Shown one piece after another: positions 7,230-16,552 of a DNA stretch of 40,205 nucleotides (position 1 is its first letter; every line of letters starts with the position of its first letter). This DNA comes from Nocardioides flavescens. GTDB taxonomy: Bacteria > Actinomycetota > Actinomycetes > Propionibacteriales > Nocardioidaceae. The translations under genes and the position numbers were made by a program. The notes under the pieces were generated by a model. It was not told the DNA's origin and made no database searches. It saw nothing but the letters and a program-made list of their open reading frames with translations. Location of the stretch: contig NZ_WUEK01000006.1 in the NCBI RefSeq assembly GCF_009823805.1, forward strand, positions 280,376 to 320,580. Direction: 5' to 3'.

Positions 7230-9011
7230 GTGACCCAGACCAGCAACCCACCAGCTCGCACCGAGCCGGACCTCGCGACGCAGGACGAGGCGCCCGTCGA
7301 GGCCTCCGGCGAGATGACGCACCGCGAGATCCTGGAGGCCCTCTCGGGCCTGCTGCTCGCGATGTTCGTCGCGATGCTCTCCAGCACCGTCGTGACCAAC
7401 GCGCTGCCGCGCATCGTCTCCGACCTGGAGGGCAGCCAGACCGGCTACACCTGGGTCGTCGTGGCGACGCTGCTCGCGATGACGGCGACGACGCCGATCT
7501 GGGGCAAGCTCGCCGACCTGTTCAGCAAGAAGCTGCTGGTGCAGACGGCGCTCGTGATCTACACGATCGGATCCCTGATCGCCGCGCTCGCGCCGAGCAT
7601 GGAGGTCCTGATCGGGGCCCGTGTGGTCCAGGGGCTCGGGGTCGGCGGTCTCACCGCGCTCGTCCAGGTCGTCATCGCGAGCATGGTCAGCCCGCGTGAG
7701 CGCGGCCGCTACTCCGGCTACATCGGTGCCGTCTTCGCCCTCGCGACCGTCTCGGGCCCGCTCATCGGCGGCGTCATCGTGGACTCGCCGCTGGGCTGGC
7801 GCGGCACCTTCTTCGTCGGTCTGCCGATCGCCGTCGCGGCGTTCGTCGTGCTGCAGTTCAAGCTGCACCTGCCCGTGGTCAAGCGCCACGTCGACATCGA
7901 CTACCTCGGCGCCACCCTCATCATCGGCGGCGTGAGCATCCTGCTGATCTGGGTCTCGCTCGCCGGCAACCAGTTCGACTGGCTCTCCGCCACCACCGCG
8001 GTCATGGTCGCCGCCGGCGTCCTCGTCATCGCCGCCGCGCTGTACGTCGAGGCGCGGGTCGCCAAGGACCCGATCATCCCGCTGCGCCTGTTCAAGGACC
8101 GCACCACCTCGCTGGCCACGGCGGCCTCGATCCTCATCGGCGTCTCGATGTTCGGTGCGACCGTCTACCTCAGCGAGTACTTCCAGAACGCCCGCGGCAT
8201 GACCCCGACCGAGGCCGGCCTGATGTCGGTCTCCATGGTGGGCGGTCTGCTGGTCTCGAGCATCGTGACCGGTCGCATCATCAGCAACACCGGTCTGTGG
8301 AAGCGCTACCTGGTCGGCGGCATGGTGCTCGTCGTCGTCGGGCTGGGCTTGCTCGGCACCATCGACGCCGAGACCCCGCTCGTCGAGGTCGGTGCGTTCA
8401 TGGCGATCCTCGGCCTCGGGCTGGGCGCCACGATGCAGAACCTCGTGCTCGCCGTGCAGAACAACACCGCCCAGGCCGACATGGGCGCGGCCTCCTCGGT
8501 GGTCGCGTTCTTCCGCTCGCTCGGCGGCTCGATCGGCGTCTCCGCCCTGGGCGCGCTGCTGAGTCACCAGGTGGCGCAGAAGGTCAGCGACGGCCTCGCC
8601 GCGATGGGTGTCGACGCCGGCCACTCGACCGGCTCCATCCCCGACCTGTCCTCGCTGCCCGCGCCGGTGCGCGAGCTCTACGAGACGTCGTTCGGCTCGG
8701 CCACCGGTCACCTGTTCCTGGTCGCGGCGCCGTTCGCCCTGCTCGCCTTCGTCTGCATCCTCTTCATCCGCGAGGTGCCGCTGCGCACCACCATCGACAC
8801 CGAGCCGCAGGCGGTCGCCGGCGGCGCCGCGGCCGAGGCGGACTCCGAGACCGCTGCGGGCACGAACGGCTCGGTCCAGGACAGCGCCGAGCACGGTGCG
8901 CACGTCGGCCGCCCGGTCGTCGAGGTCACCGGCGCCCACGTCGCCGAAGGTGGCAAGCACGCCGGCACCCCTCAGGATGAGGGCGTGGCCACCACTGCGA
9001 GCTCCCGGTGA
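7230..9011 (+). CDS. MFS drug exporter, DHA2 (EmrB/QacA) family
   Basis: A proton-driven exporter in the cytoplasmic membrane, about 593 residues with 14 predicted hydrophobic segments. Motif A is GKLADLFSKKLL in the loop after the second helix. The antiporter motif C region reads SGPLIGGVIVD, with LGWRGTFFVGLPIA following as in QacA/EmrB proteins. A hydrophilic C-terminal tail of about 70 residues is rich in Ala, Glu and Gly. The start is set at GTG 7230, because AAGGA at 7215-7219 is 10 nt upstream; the in-frame GTG at 7221 would leave only 1 nt. The stop overlaps the MarR start (GTGA at 9008-9011). Regulation by that MarR protein through the GTTG-N7-CAAC dyads is likely. Substrate unknown. 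Confidence 0.9.
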   Translation: MTQTSNPPARTEPDLATQDEAPVEASGEMTHREILEALSGLLLAMFVAMLSSTVVTNALPRIVSDLEGSQTGYTWVVVATLLAMTATTPIWGKLADLFSKKLLVQTALVIYTIGSLIAALAPSMEVLIGARVVQGLGVGGLTALVQVVIASMVSPRERGRYSGYIGAVFALATVSGPLIGGVIVDSPLGWRGTFFVGLPIAVAAFVVLQFKLHLPVVKRHVDIDYLGATLIIGGVSILLIWVSLAGNQFDWLSATTAVMVAAGVLVIAAALYVEARVAKDPIIPLRLFKDRTTSLATAASILIGVSMFGATVYLSEYFQNARGMTPTEAGLMSVSMVGGLLVSSIVTGRIISNTGLWKRYLVGGMVLVVVGLGLLGTIDAETPLVEVGAFMAILGLGLGATMQNLVLAVQNNTAQADMGAASSVVAFFRSLGGSIGVSALGALLSHQVAQKVSDGLAAMGVDAGHSTGSIPDLSSLPAPVRELYETSFGSATGHLFLVAAPFALLAFVCILFIREVPLRTTIDTEPQAVAGGAAAEADSETAAGTNGSVQDSAEHGAHVGRPVVEVTGAHVAEGGKHAGTPQDEGVATTASSR

Positions 9012-9454
9012 ACGACCGCGCCGACTCCCTGCGCGTGCTCGAGCGCGAGGTCGCCGTCCTGATCCGCCGCATCAAGCGGGTCATCGGCGAGCGCGCCCGG
9101 GCCGTGCACGAGGACCTGCAGCCGGCGTCGTACCTCATGCTGGCGTGGCTGGCTGACGAGGGGCCGGTGCGGGCCTCCTCGATGGTCGAGAGCTTCGCCA
9201 TCGACAAGGGTGCGATCAGCCGGCAGCTGCAGCACCTCGGTGAGCTCGGCCTGGTCGAGCGCACGCCCGACCCCGACGACGGCCGCGCCAGCCTCGTCGC
9301 CGCGAGCGACGAGGCCCGGCGCCGCCTCGCCGACGTGGCCGAGCACCGCCGCAAGTGGCTAGACGAGCGCCTCGGCGACTGGACCGCCGAGGACCTCTCG
9401 TCGTTCGCCGCCTCGCTGCAGCGCTACAACGAGACGCTCAACGCCCAGCCCTGA
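9008..9454 (+). CDS. MarR family transcriptional regulator
   Basis: A 148-residue winged-helix regulator. The DNA-binding part reads VRASSMVESFAIDKGAISRQLQHLGELGLVER at about residues 57-88. It is followed by the wing PDPDDGRASLV, with the DxR motif diagnostic of MarR proteins, and by C-terminal dimerisation helices. It overlaps the exporter gene by 4 bp (GTGA), so the exporter and its presumed regulator are co-transcribed. The natural target is probably the pair of dyads at 7138-7181. The ligand is not predictable. Confidence 0.92.
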   Translation: MNDRADSLRVLEREVAVLIRRIKRVIGERARAVHEDLQPASYLMLAWLADEGPVRASSMVESFAIDKGAISRQLQHLGELGLVERTPDPDDGRASLVAASDEARRRLADVAEHRRKWLDERLGDWTAEDLSSFAASLQRYNETLNAQP

Positions 9455-9457
9455 GCC

Positions 9458-11086
9458 TCAGGCCCGCAGCCACACCGCAGCGTCCGCCGGCAGCAGCCGG
9501 CCCTCGAGCTCCTCGCTCGCGACGACCACGTCGCCGGCGGGGAGCTCGACGGCGTCCTGACCTGCGTTCAGCACGACGGTGAGGTCGCCGCGGGTGAACG
9601 CCAGCACGTCGTCACCGGCGTCGAGCAGTTCGACGGTCTCCGGGGCGGGCAGGGCGTGGGCGCGGCGGGCGGCCAGCGCGGCGCGGTAGAACTCCAGCGT
9701 CGAGCCCTCGACGCCCTCCTCGGCGGCGACGGTCAGCCCCGCCCAGGCGGCCGGCTGCGGCAGCCACGGCTGTCCCGCGCCCGGGCCGAAGCCGAACGGC
9801 GGCTCCTCGCCCGACCACGGCATCGGCACCCGGCAGCCGTCGCGCCACTCGGTGCCGGTGCGGAACCACGCCGGGTCCTGGCGCTGCTCGGGCGGCACGT
9901 CGGCGTTCTCGAGGCCGAGCTCCTCGCCCTGGTAGAGGTAGGCCGACCCGGGCAGGGCCAGCATCGCGAGCGTCGCGGCCCGGGCGCGGCGCAGACCGAG
10001 CTCGCCCCCGCCGTAGCGCGTGGCGTGGCGGATCACGTCGTGGTTGCTGAGCACCCAGGTCGGCGAGGCGTCGACCTCGCTCAGCTGCTCGAGCGTGCTG
10101 GTGACGACCTCGGCGAACGCCGGCGCCGACCACGGGGCGAGCAGCCAGGCGAAGTTGAAGGCCTGGCTCATCTCGTCGGGCCGCACGAAGCGCGCCATCG
10201 ACTCCGGCGTCTGGGTCCACGCCTCGGCGACCGTCATCCGGTCGCCGGCGTACTCCGCGAGCACGCCGTGCCAGCGGCGGTAGACGTCGTGCACCTCGGG
10301 CTGGTCCCACATCGGCTCGTCGCGCAGGGTGCGCTCGACCATCGAGTGCTGGTTGTCCGCCTGGGCCTGGCCGCTGGTGTCGACGCCGGAGCCGAGCCGC
10401 TCGCCGGCCTCGACGACCTGGTCGCGCAGGCTCTCCTCCTTGAGCAGGCCGTGCGCGACGTCGACCCGGAACCCGTCGACGCCGCGGTCGAGCCAGAAGC
10501 GCAGGACGCCCTCGAACATGTCGCCGACCTCGGGGTTGCGCCAGTCGAAGTCGGGCTGGGTGGAGTCGAAGAGGTGGAGGTACCACTGCCCGTCCTCGAC
10601 GCGGGTCCACGCGGGACCGCCGAAGACCGACTGCCAGTTGTTGGGCGGCTCCTCGCCGTGCCCGCCCTTGCCCTCGCGGAACAGGTAGCGCGCCCGCTCC
10701 GGGCTGCCCGGACCGGCGGCGAGCGCGGCCTGGAACCACACGTGCTCGTCCGAGCTGTGGTTGGGCACGAGATCGACGATGATCTTGAGCCCGAGGTCGT
10801 GGGCCGTCGCGATGAGCCTGTCCGCGTCGGCGAGGCTGCCGAAGAGCGGGTCGACGTCCTCGTAGTCCGCGACGTCGTAGCCGTGGTCGTGCTGCGGTGA
10901 GGTGTAGAACGGCGTCAGCCAGACCGCGTCGACGCCCAGGTCGCGCAGGTAGGGCAGCCTGGCCGTGATGCCCGGCAGGTCGCCGACGCCGTCACCGTCG
11001 CTGTCGGCGAAGGAGCGGACGTAGACCTGGTAGGTCACCGCGTGCCGCCACCAGACGTCGTTCTTTGGATCGTTCAAATCCGGCAT
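9458..11086 (-). CDS. GH13 alpha-glucosidase (oligo-1,6-glucosidase/maltase type)
   Basis: A 542-residue cytoplasmic alpha-glucosidase of family GH13. The TIM barrel starts at WWRHAVTYQVYVRSFADSDGDG. Conserved regions follow in order: VDLVPNHSSDEH, GFRVDVAHG with the nucleophile Asp, MTVAEAW with the acid/base Glu, and LSNHDVIRH with the transition-state Asp. A small C-terminal beta domain ends the protein. Val directly after the nucleophile is often linked to alpha-1,6 activity in maltase-type enzymes, but actinobacterial alpha-1,4 enzymes of this group can also carry it, so specificity is open. ATG at 11086 is preceded by TAGGCT 7 nt upstream and no Shine-Dalgarno, which suggests a leaderless mRNA. 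An in-frame extension upstream would run through the 88-bp palindrome and is rejected. It converges on the MarR gene with 3 bp between stops. Confidence 0.93.
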   Translation of the reverse strand: MPDLNDPKNDVWWRHAVTYQVYVRSFADSDGDGVGDLPGITARLPYLRDLGVDAVWLTPFYTSPQHDHGYDVADYEDVDPLFGSLADADRLIATAHDLGLKIIVDLVPNHSSDEHVWFQAALAAGPGSPERARYLFREGKGGHGEEPPNNWQSVFGGPAWTRVEDGQWYLHLFDSTQPDFDWRNPEVGDMFEGVLRFWLDRGVDGFRVDVAHGLLKEESLRDQVVEAGERLGSGVDTSGQAQADNQHSMVERTLRDEPMWDQPEVHDVYRRWHGVLAEYAGDRMTVAEAWTQTPESMARFVRPDEMSQAFNFAWLLAPWSAPAFAEVVTSTLEQLSEVDASPTWVLSNHDVIRHATRYGGGELGLRRARAATLAMLALPGSAYLYQGEELGLENADVPPEQRQDPAWFRTGTEWRDGCRVPMPWSGEEPPFGFGPGAGQPWLPQPAAWAGLTVAAEEGVEGSTLEFYRAALAARRAHALPAPETVELLDAGDDVLAFTRGDLTVVLNAGQDAVELPAGDVVVASEELEGRLLPADAAVWLRA

Positions 11087-11120
11087 GCGGTCCAGCCTAC
11101 GAGAGGCCGGCGTGAGCGGC

Positions 11121-11208
11121 GGAATCCCAGCATCTGCTGGTACTGCCAACGTTCTGGGGTGTTGCAACACCCCAGAACGTCGGTGATCCCAGCAGATGCT
11201 GGGATTCC
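11121..11208. repeat. 88-bp two-tier palindrome (GTTGCAAC centre)
   Basis: The outer arms, 11121-11140 and 11189-11208, are perfectly complementary over 20 bp. Inside, 8 unpaired positions flank a perfect 32-bp palindrome at 11149-11180 centred on GTTGCAAC. Each outer arm is also self-complementary (CCAGCA-TC-TGCTGG on the left, CCAGCA-GA-TGCTGG on the right), so a single long stem or three small hairpins can form. It lies between the start of the glucosidase gene and the stop of the hotdog-protein gene, both on the minus strand, and might end the upstream transcript. Confidence 0.9.
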
Positions 11209-11216
11209 GACACCCC

Positions 11217-11945
11217 TCAGGCGAACGCGGAGGCGGGGACGTCGATCCAGACCTGCTCGGCGGTGCCGAGGAGCTCGCCGTCGGCCGTGAGGAGCGAGGT
11301 GGCGGTCGAGGTGCGCCGGCCGTGGCGGCCCCGGGCCTCGCCGACGACGACGTGGGGCTCGCCCTCGACCGGGAGCCGGTCGACGCGGGCCGTCATGGTG
11401 CCGAGCACCATCAGCCGCTCGCCGATGTCGGCGGCCCAGGCGCCCGGGCAGTCCATCGCCGCCCAGGCGAGCGCGGTGGTGCCGGGCTCGGTCGGTGTCC
11501 AGACCGCGGCCGAGCGACCGGCCTCGCCCGGCACGACCGGGCCGGCGAAGACGCGCAGCCCGTCGCCGGGCTCGCGGCCGGTGCCGCAGACCACGCAGGT
11601 GGGGAACGGGTGCTCGGTGAGCCCGGGGTAGCGCGCCGCTGCCTCGGTGGCGACGTCGAGGCTCACCGGCTCGACGGGAGCCGGCTCGTGGTCGGTCTCG
11701 GTGGCGCGGAGCACCTCGATCGGCTCGCCCTCCGGTCCGGCGTAAGACGCGACGAGTGCGCCGCCCGCCTCGGCCACCGTCATCGCGACGTCCATCGCGA
11801 CGTCGAGCGGGGGCGGGGCGGAGAGACGGACGGTGACGGTGCTCCAGGGCGCGAGGTCGGCGAGCGCGCCGGCCGACCAGCCGCCGTTGCCGGAGCGCGG
11901 CGGACCGCAGAAGCGGGAGGGGACGACCAGGGTCGAGGGGGTCAC
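11217..11945 (-). CDS. hotdog-fold (thioesterase-like) protein of unknown function
   Basis: A 242-residue soluble protein. The middle carries [20 protein letters not shown], a Cys-x-x-Cys segment. It is followed by [26 protein letters not shown] and a segment beginning [17 protein letters not shown]. This pattern recalls actinobacterial hypothetical proteins with two hotdog-like halves related to acyl-CoA thioesterases. No catalytic residue can be named with confidence. GTG at 11945 overlaps the stop of the photolyase gene (GTGA), so the two are translationally coupled on the minus strand. Whether that reflects a functional link is unknown. Confidence 0.7.
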   Translation of the reverse strand: MTPSTLVVPSRFCGPPRSGNGGWSAGALADLAPWSTVTVRLSAPPPLDVAMDVAMTVAEAGGALVASYAGPEGEPIEVLRATETDHEPAPVEPVSLDVATEAAARYPGLTEHPFPTCVVCGTGREPGDGLRVFAGPVVPGEAGRSAAVWTPTEPGTTALAWAAMDCPGAWAADIGERLMVLGTMTARVDRLPVEGEPHVVVGEARGRHGRRTSTATSLLTADGELLGTAEQVWIDVPASAFA

Positions 11946-13309
11946 TTCTTGATCCTCTCGTAGCGGTCGAGCGCCTCCCGTCGCTCCTCGGCGTGGTCGA
12001 CGATCATCGCGGGGTAGCCCACCGCTTCGCGCACCTCGTCGCTCGGCTCGTGGGGGTCGGGCACCTGGTCGGGGTCGGACAGCTCCTCGACCCAGGTGCG
12101 GACGTACTCCCCGTCCTTGTCGAACTTGCGGCCCTGCCCGGTCGGGTTGAAGACGCGGAAGAACGGCGAGGCGTCGGTGCCGGAGCCCGCGGTCCACTGC
12201 CAGCCGTGGTTGTTGGAGGCCAGGTCGCCGTCGACCAGCCAGTGCAGGAAGTGCCGCGCGCCGTGCTGCCACTCGACGTGGAGGTCCTTGACCAGGAAGC
12301 TCGCGGTGATCATCCGCAGCCGGTTGTGCATCCAGCCGGTCGCCCGCAGCTGGCGCATCCCGGCGTCGACGATGGGGAAGCCGGTGCGGCCCTCCTGCCA
12401 CGCCTCGAACGCCTCGCCCGGGTCGTCGTAGTCCATCTTCGCGAAGTCGGGCTGGTAGTACTCCCGCGCGGAGTCGGGACGCTGGAAGAGGACGTCGGCG
12501 TAGAAGTCGCGCCAGGCGATCTCCTTGCGGTAGGTCTCGGCGCCCTTGGAGCGCTTGCCCGACACCGCCTTCAGGACGGTGCGCGGATGGAGCTCGCCGT
12601 ACTTCAGGTGCACCGAGATCCGCGAGGTGCCCTGGACGCCGGGCAGGTTGCGGTCGCGGTCGTAGTCCTCGACCTTGTCGAGGAACTCCTCCAGCGTCCG
12701 CCGGGCCGCCGCCTCCCCGGCCTCCGGCAGGTCGAGGCCGGCCGGCAGCCGCGGGTCGGGGATGTCGGTGGTGCCGTCGTCGAGGGTGAGCCACGAGCCC
12801 TTCGTCGCGGCCTTCGTCGGGGCGTCGACGGGGTCGCGCCAACCGTGGTCGAACCACGCCCGGCTGAACGGCGTGTAGACCTTGTAGGGCTTGCCGCTGC
12901 CGTTCTTGATCCGGTCCGGGGCGACGGCGTACGGCGAGCCGGTGCGGACGAGCTCGATGTCCGCGCCGCCGAGCGCCTCCTCCACGTCGAGGTCGCGCTG
13001 GTGGCCGTAGGGGCCGTAGTCGGCCGCGACGTGGACGCGCTCGGCGCCGACGGCCTTCGCCGCCTGGACGACCCGGTTGACCGGCTTGCCGCGCACCACC
13101 TGCAGCGCCGCGCCGAGGTCGCCGAGCTGGGCGTCGAGGTCGCGCAGGGAGGCCGCGAGGTACGCGCGGCGCGACGGTCCGGCGGGGCCCCACAGCACGG
13201 GGTCCAGCACGAAGAGCGGCAGCACCTCGCCCTCGTCGAGGGCCTGGCGCAGCGCCGGGTTGTCCGAGAGGCGCAGGTCGCGCCGGAACCACATCACACT
13301 CGCGCCCAC
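11942..13309 (-). CDS. phrB: deoxyribodipyrimidine photolyase (cryptochrome/photolyase family)
   Basis: This enzyme uses FAD and blue light to split cyclobutane pyrimidine dimers. The 455-residue product begins [20 protein letters not shown], the classic start of the antenna-binding alpha/beta domain. The FAD-binding domain holds [53 protein letters not shown] and [17 protein letters not shown]. The last two are the FAD pocket with the tryptophans of the electron-transfer chain, as in class I CPD photolyases. GTG at 13309 was chosen because GGAGAGGA lies 6 nt upstream; a shorter ATG start at 13294 would begin directly at MWFRR. It is divergent from the DtxR-type gene, with 66 bp between the starts. 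Confidence 0.95.
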   Translation of the reverse strand: MGASVMWFRRDLRLSDNPALRQALDEGEVLPLFVLDPVLWGPAGPSRRAYLAASLRDLDAQLGDLGAALQVVRGKPVNRVVQAAKAVGAERVHVAADYGPYGHQRDLDVEEALGGADIELVRTGSPYAVAPDRIKNGSGKPYKVYTPFSRAWFDHGWRDPVDAPTKAATKGSWLTLDDGTTDIPDPRLPAGLDLPEAGEAAARRTLEEFLDKVEDYDRDRNLPGVQGTSRISVHLKYGELHPRTVLKAVSGKRSKGAETYRKEIAWRDFYADVLFQRPDSAREYYQPDFAKMDYDDPGEAFEAWQEGRTGFPIVDAGMRQLRATGWMHNRLRMITASFLVKDLHVEWQHGARHFLHWLVDGDLASNNHGWQWTAGSGTDASPFFRVFNPTGQGRKFDKDGEYVRTWVEELSDPDQVPDPHEPSDEVREAVGYPAMIVDHAEERREALDRYERIKK

Positions 13310-13375
13310 GGCTGGTCCTCTCCACGGCGACGGCGGTCTGCGCAGCGGTACCCCGCGATGAGACACAATGGCTCG

Positions 13376-14062
13376 GTGAGCGACCTGATCGACACCACGG
13401 AGATGTACCTGCGGACCATCTACGAGCTGGTCGAGGAGGGCATCGTGCCGCTGCGGGCCCGGATCGCCGAGCGCCTGCACCAGAGCGGCCCCACGGTGTC
13501 GCAGACCGTCGCCCGGATGGAGCGCGACGGCCTGCTCACCGTCGAGGGCGACCGCCACCTCCAGCTCACCGACGAGGGCATGCAGCTCGCCACCCGCGTG
13601 ATGCGCAAGCACCGCCTCGCCGAGCGTCTGCTCACCGACGTCATCGGCCTCGACTGGGAGCTCGTGCACGAGGAGGCCTGCCGCTGGGAGCACGTCATCT
13701 CCGAGACCGTGGAGCGCCGGCTCCTCGACCTGCTCGACCACCCCACCGAGTCGCCGTACGGCAACCCGATCCCGGGGCTCGACGAGCTCGGCCAGACCCA
13801 GGTCGTCGAGGAGTTCATGAGCGGCGTCGAGTCGCTGCAGAAGGCCGCGAGCGAGGAGGAGGCGCGCGTGCTCGTGCGTCGCATCTCCGAGGAGATGCAG
13901 AAGGACGAGCTGCTGATGAGCGCCCTGCGCCGCGTCGGCGCCACCCCCGACAAGACCGTCACCGTCGTCGCCACCCCCGAGGGTGTCCTCGTCGGCTCCG
14001 GCGGCGAGACCGCCGAGATCGTCCCCGAGGCCGCCGAGCACATCTTCGTGCGTCGCCTCTGA
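13376..14062 (+). CDS. dtxR: DtxR/IdeR-type metal-dependent transcriptional repressor
   Basis: A 228-residue iron-dependent repressor. The N-terminal winged helix contains [24 protein letters not shown]. The dimerisation and metal-binding domain and a C-terminal SH3-like domain ([17 protein letters not shown] onward) follow. Counting from GTG 13376, the metal ligands fall at Met10, His79, Glu83, His98, Cys102, Glu105 and His106, exactly the numbering of C. diphtheriae DtxR. Both metal sites look intact, and the start choice is well supported. The ATG at 13358 would add six residues and break the register. CACAAT (13364-13369), 6 nt before the start, suggests a leaderless transcript. It presumably controls iron uptake genes elsewhere; none lie nearby. 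Confidence 0.95.
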   Translation: MSDLIDTTEMYLRTIYELVEEGIVPLRARIAERLHQSGPTVSQTVARMERDGLLTVEGDRHLQLTDEGMQLATRVMRKHRLAERLLTDVIGLDWELVHEEACRWEHVISETVERRLLDLLDHPTESPYGNPIPGLDELGQTQVVEEFMSGVESLQKAASEEEARVLVRRISEEMQKDELLMSALRRVGATPDKTVTVVATPEGVLVGSGGETAEIVPEAAEHIFVRRL

Positions 14063-14067
14063 GGCTC

Positions 14068-14157
14068 GGTGGTTGAGGAGGGACGAAGTCCCGTCTCGAA
14101 ACCACGTGTGCGCGATGGGTGGTTTCGAGACGGTCGCTAGCGCGACCTCCTCAACCA
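14068..14157. repeat. two inverted copies of the dispersed hairpin repeat
   Basis: Copies at 14068-14105 (GGTGGTTGAGGAGGGACG...GTCTCGAAACCAC) and 14118-14157 (GGTGGTTTCGAGACGG...CTCCTCAACCA) are inverted, 12 bp apart. They fill the gap between the convergent DtxR-type and sirtuin genes and could act as a two-way terminator. Confidence 0.8.
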
Positions 14158-14167
14158 GCGATGGGCA

Positions 14168-14998
<831 letters not shown>

Positions 14999-15016
14999 CG
15001 GGTCGTCACCGCGTCG

Positions 15017-15286
15017 TCACCGGGCGTACCGCACCGCGGCGCGCTCGCGGGCCTTGGCCGCCTCGACCTCGCGGTCCTTGGGCGGGGCGCTCGTGACGAG
15101 CTCGTCGAGCAGGTGGCGGGTGATGTGGGCGATCTCGTGCACCGCGTGGTCGAACGCCGCCTGGTTGGCCTGCGAGGGCTTCGTGGACCCGCTGACCTTG
15201 CGCACGAACTGCAGCGCCGCCGCCGTCACCTCGTCCTCGGTGGCCGGCGGCTCGAAGTTGTGGAGCTGGCGGATGTTGCGGCACAT
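15017..15286 (-). CDS. DUF2277 family protein
   Basis: A small 89-residue soluble protein beginning MCRNIRQLHNFEPPATEDEV, the characteristic opening of DUF2277. A helical segment FVRKVSGSTKPSQANQAAFD follows, and then a charged C-terminus rich in Ala, Glu and Arg. The family's function is not known. ATG at 15286 has TAACCT 7 nt upstream and no Shine-Dalgarno, so a leaderless transcript is likely. The sirtuin gene follows 18 bp downstream on the same strand, which suggests a two-gene unit. Confidence 0.88.
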   Translation of the reverse strand: MCRNIRQLHNFEPPATEDEVTAAALQFVRKVSGSTKPSQANQAAFDHAVHEIAHITRHLLDELVTSAPPKDREVEAAKARERAAVRYAR

Positions 15287-15341
15287 GCGATCCAGGTTAC
15301 GTCCGCTGGAGAGCTCTTGACCCGGGTGCGAGGCTCGCCCC

Positions 15342-16517
15342 ATGCCGTCCTCCGACGAACGCGACCTCGACCTCGTCCTGCTCGGCGCCACCGGCTTCAC
15401 CGGCGGCCTCACCGCGGAGCACCTCGCCCGCTCCGCGCCCGCCGGGCTGCGCTGGGCGATCGCCGGTCGCAACCGTGCCAAGCTCGAGCAGGTCCGCGAG
15501 CGGCTCACCCGCATCGAGCCGGGTCTCGCCGACCTCGAGCTGGTCGAGGCCGACAGCGGCGACCGCGCCTCGCTCGACGCCCTCGCCAGGCGTACGCGGG
15601 TGGTCGCGACCACCGTCGGGCCCTACGTGCAGTACGGCGAGGCGCTGGTCGCGGCGTGCGCGGCCGCCGGCACCGACTACGTCGACCTCACCGGCGAGCC
15701 GGAGTTCGTCGACCGGATGTACGTCGCGCACCACGAGACCGCCGTCGCCTCTGGCGCCCGGATCGTGCACGCCTGCGGCTTCGACTCGATCCCGCACGAC
15801 CTCGGCGTCCTCTACACCGTGCAGCAGCTCGCCGCGAAGGGCCCGGTCGCGGTGCGCGGCGTCGTGCGCAGCAACGGCACCTTCTCCGGCGGCACCTTCC
15901 ACTCCGCGCTCAACGCCTTCGCCCGCGCCGGGCAGATGCGCGAGGCGTCGAAGGCCCGGCGTGCCGTCGAGTCCCGGCCGACCGGGCGCTCGTCGCGCGC
16001 CGTGGCCGGCAAGCCGCACCGCGACCCGGTGCTCGGCTACTGGCTGGTGCCGCTGCCGACGATCGACCCGTTCGTGGTGGCCCGCAGCGGCGCCGCGCTG
16101 CCGGCGTACGGACCGCGGTTCACGTACTCCCACTACGCCGGCACCAAGACGCTGCACTACGCCGTCGGCGGCGCGCTGGGTGCGGGCGGACTGGCGCTCG
16201 CCGCGCAGGTGAGGCCGGTGCGCAACTTCCTGCTCGGCCGGGTCCAGCCCGGCGACGGTCCGGACGAGGCGCGGCGCGAGAAGACGTGGTTCACCGTCGA
16301 CTTCGTCGGCGAGGGCGACGGCCGCACCGTGCACACACGGGTCTCCGGAGGGGACCCGGGCTACACCGAGACCGCGGTGATGCTCGCCGAGTCGGCGCTG
16401 TGCCTGCTGCTCGACGACAACCCGACCACCGCGGGGTCGGTCACCACCGCGCAGGCGATGGGGCGCGCCCTGACCGCGCGGCTGGTCGCCGCCGGGATCC
16501 GGTTCGAGACGATCTGA
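15342..16517 (+). CDS. trans-acting enoyl reductase / saccharopine dehydrogenase-like NAD(P)-binding protein
   Basis: A 391-residue oxidoreductase-like protein. The N-terminal Rossmann motif is LVLLGATGFTGGLTAEHL, followed by WAIAGRNRAKLEQV and VVATTVGPYVQYGEALV. GTDYVDLTGEPEFVDRM and HACGFDSIPHDLG are hallmarks of the saccharopine-dehydrogenase NADP-binding family and of the mycobacterial trans-acting enoyl reductase group. No polyketide synthase lies nearby, so a trans-acting role in polyketide lipid synthesis is only a family-level suggestion. The substrate is unknown. GAGGCT lies 6 nt before the ATG with no good Shine-Dalgarno, compatible with leaderless initiation. It is divergent from the DUF2277 gene. 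Confidence 0.85.
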   Translation: MPSSDERDLDLVLLGATGFTGGLTAEHLARSAPAGLRWAIAGRNRAKLEQVRERLTRIEPGLADLELVEADSGDRASLDALARRTRVVATTVGPYVQYGEALVAACAAAGTDYVDLTGEPEFVDRMYVAHHETAVASGARIVHACGFDSIPHDLGVLYTVQQLAAKGPVAVRGVVRSNGTFSGGTFHSALNAFARAGQMREASKARRAVESRPTGRSSRAVAGKPHRDPVLGYWLVPLPTIDPFVVARSGAALPAYGPRFTYSHYAGTKTLHYAVGGALGAGGLALAAQVRPVRNFLLGRVQPGDGPDEARREKTWFTVDFVGEGDGRTVHTRVSGGDPGYTETAVMLAESALCLLLDDNPTTAGSVTTAQAMGRALTARLVAAGIRFETI

Positions 16518-16552
16518 GGGCGGCCACGGGACCGCGTGTGAGGATGGGCGCC

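Noticed and set aside
13358..13375. ATG 13358 as the dtxR start
   Set aside because: It would shift all metal-ligand positions by six from the DtxR numbering, and it would leave the CACAAT element inside the coding region.
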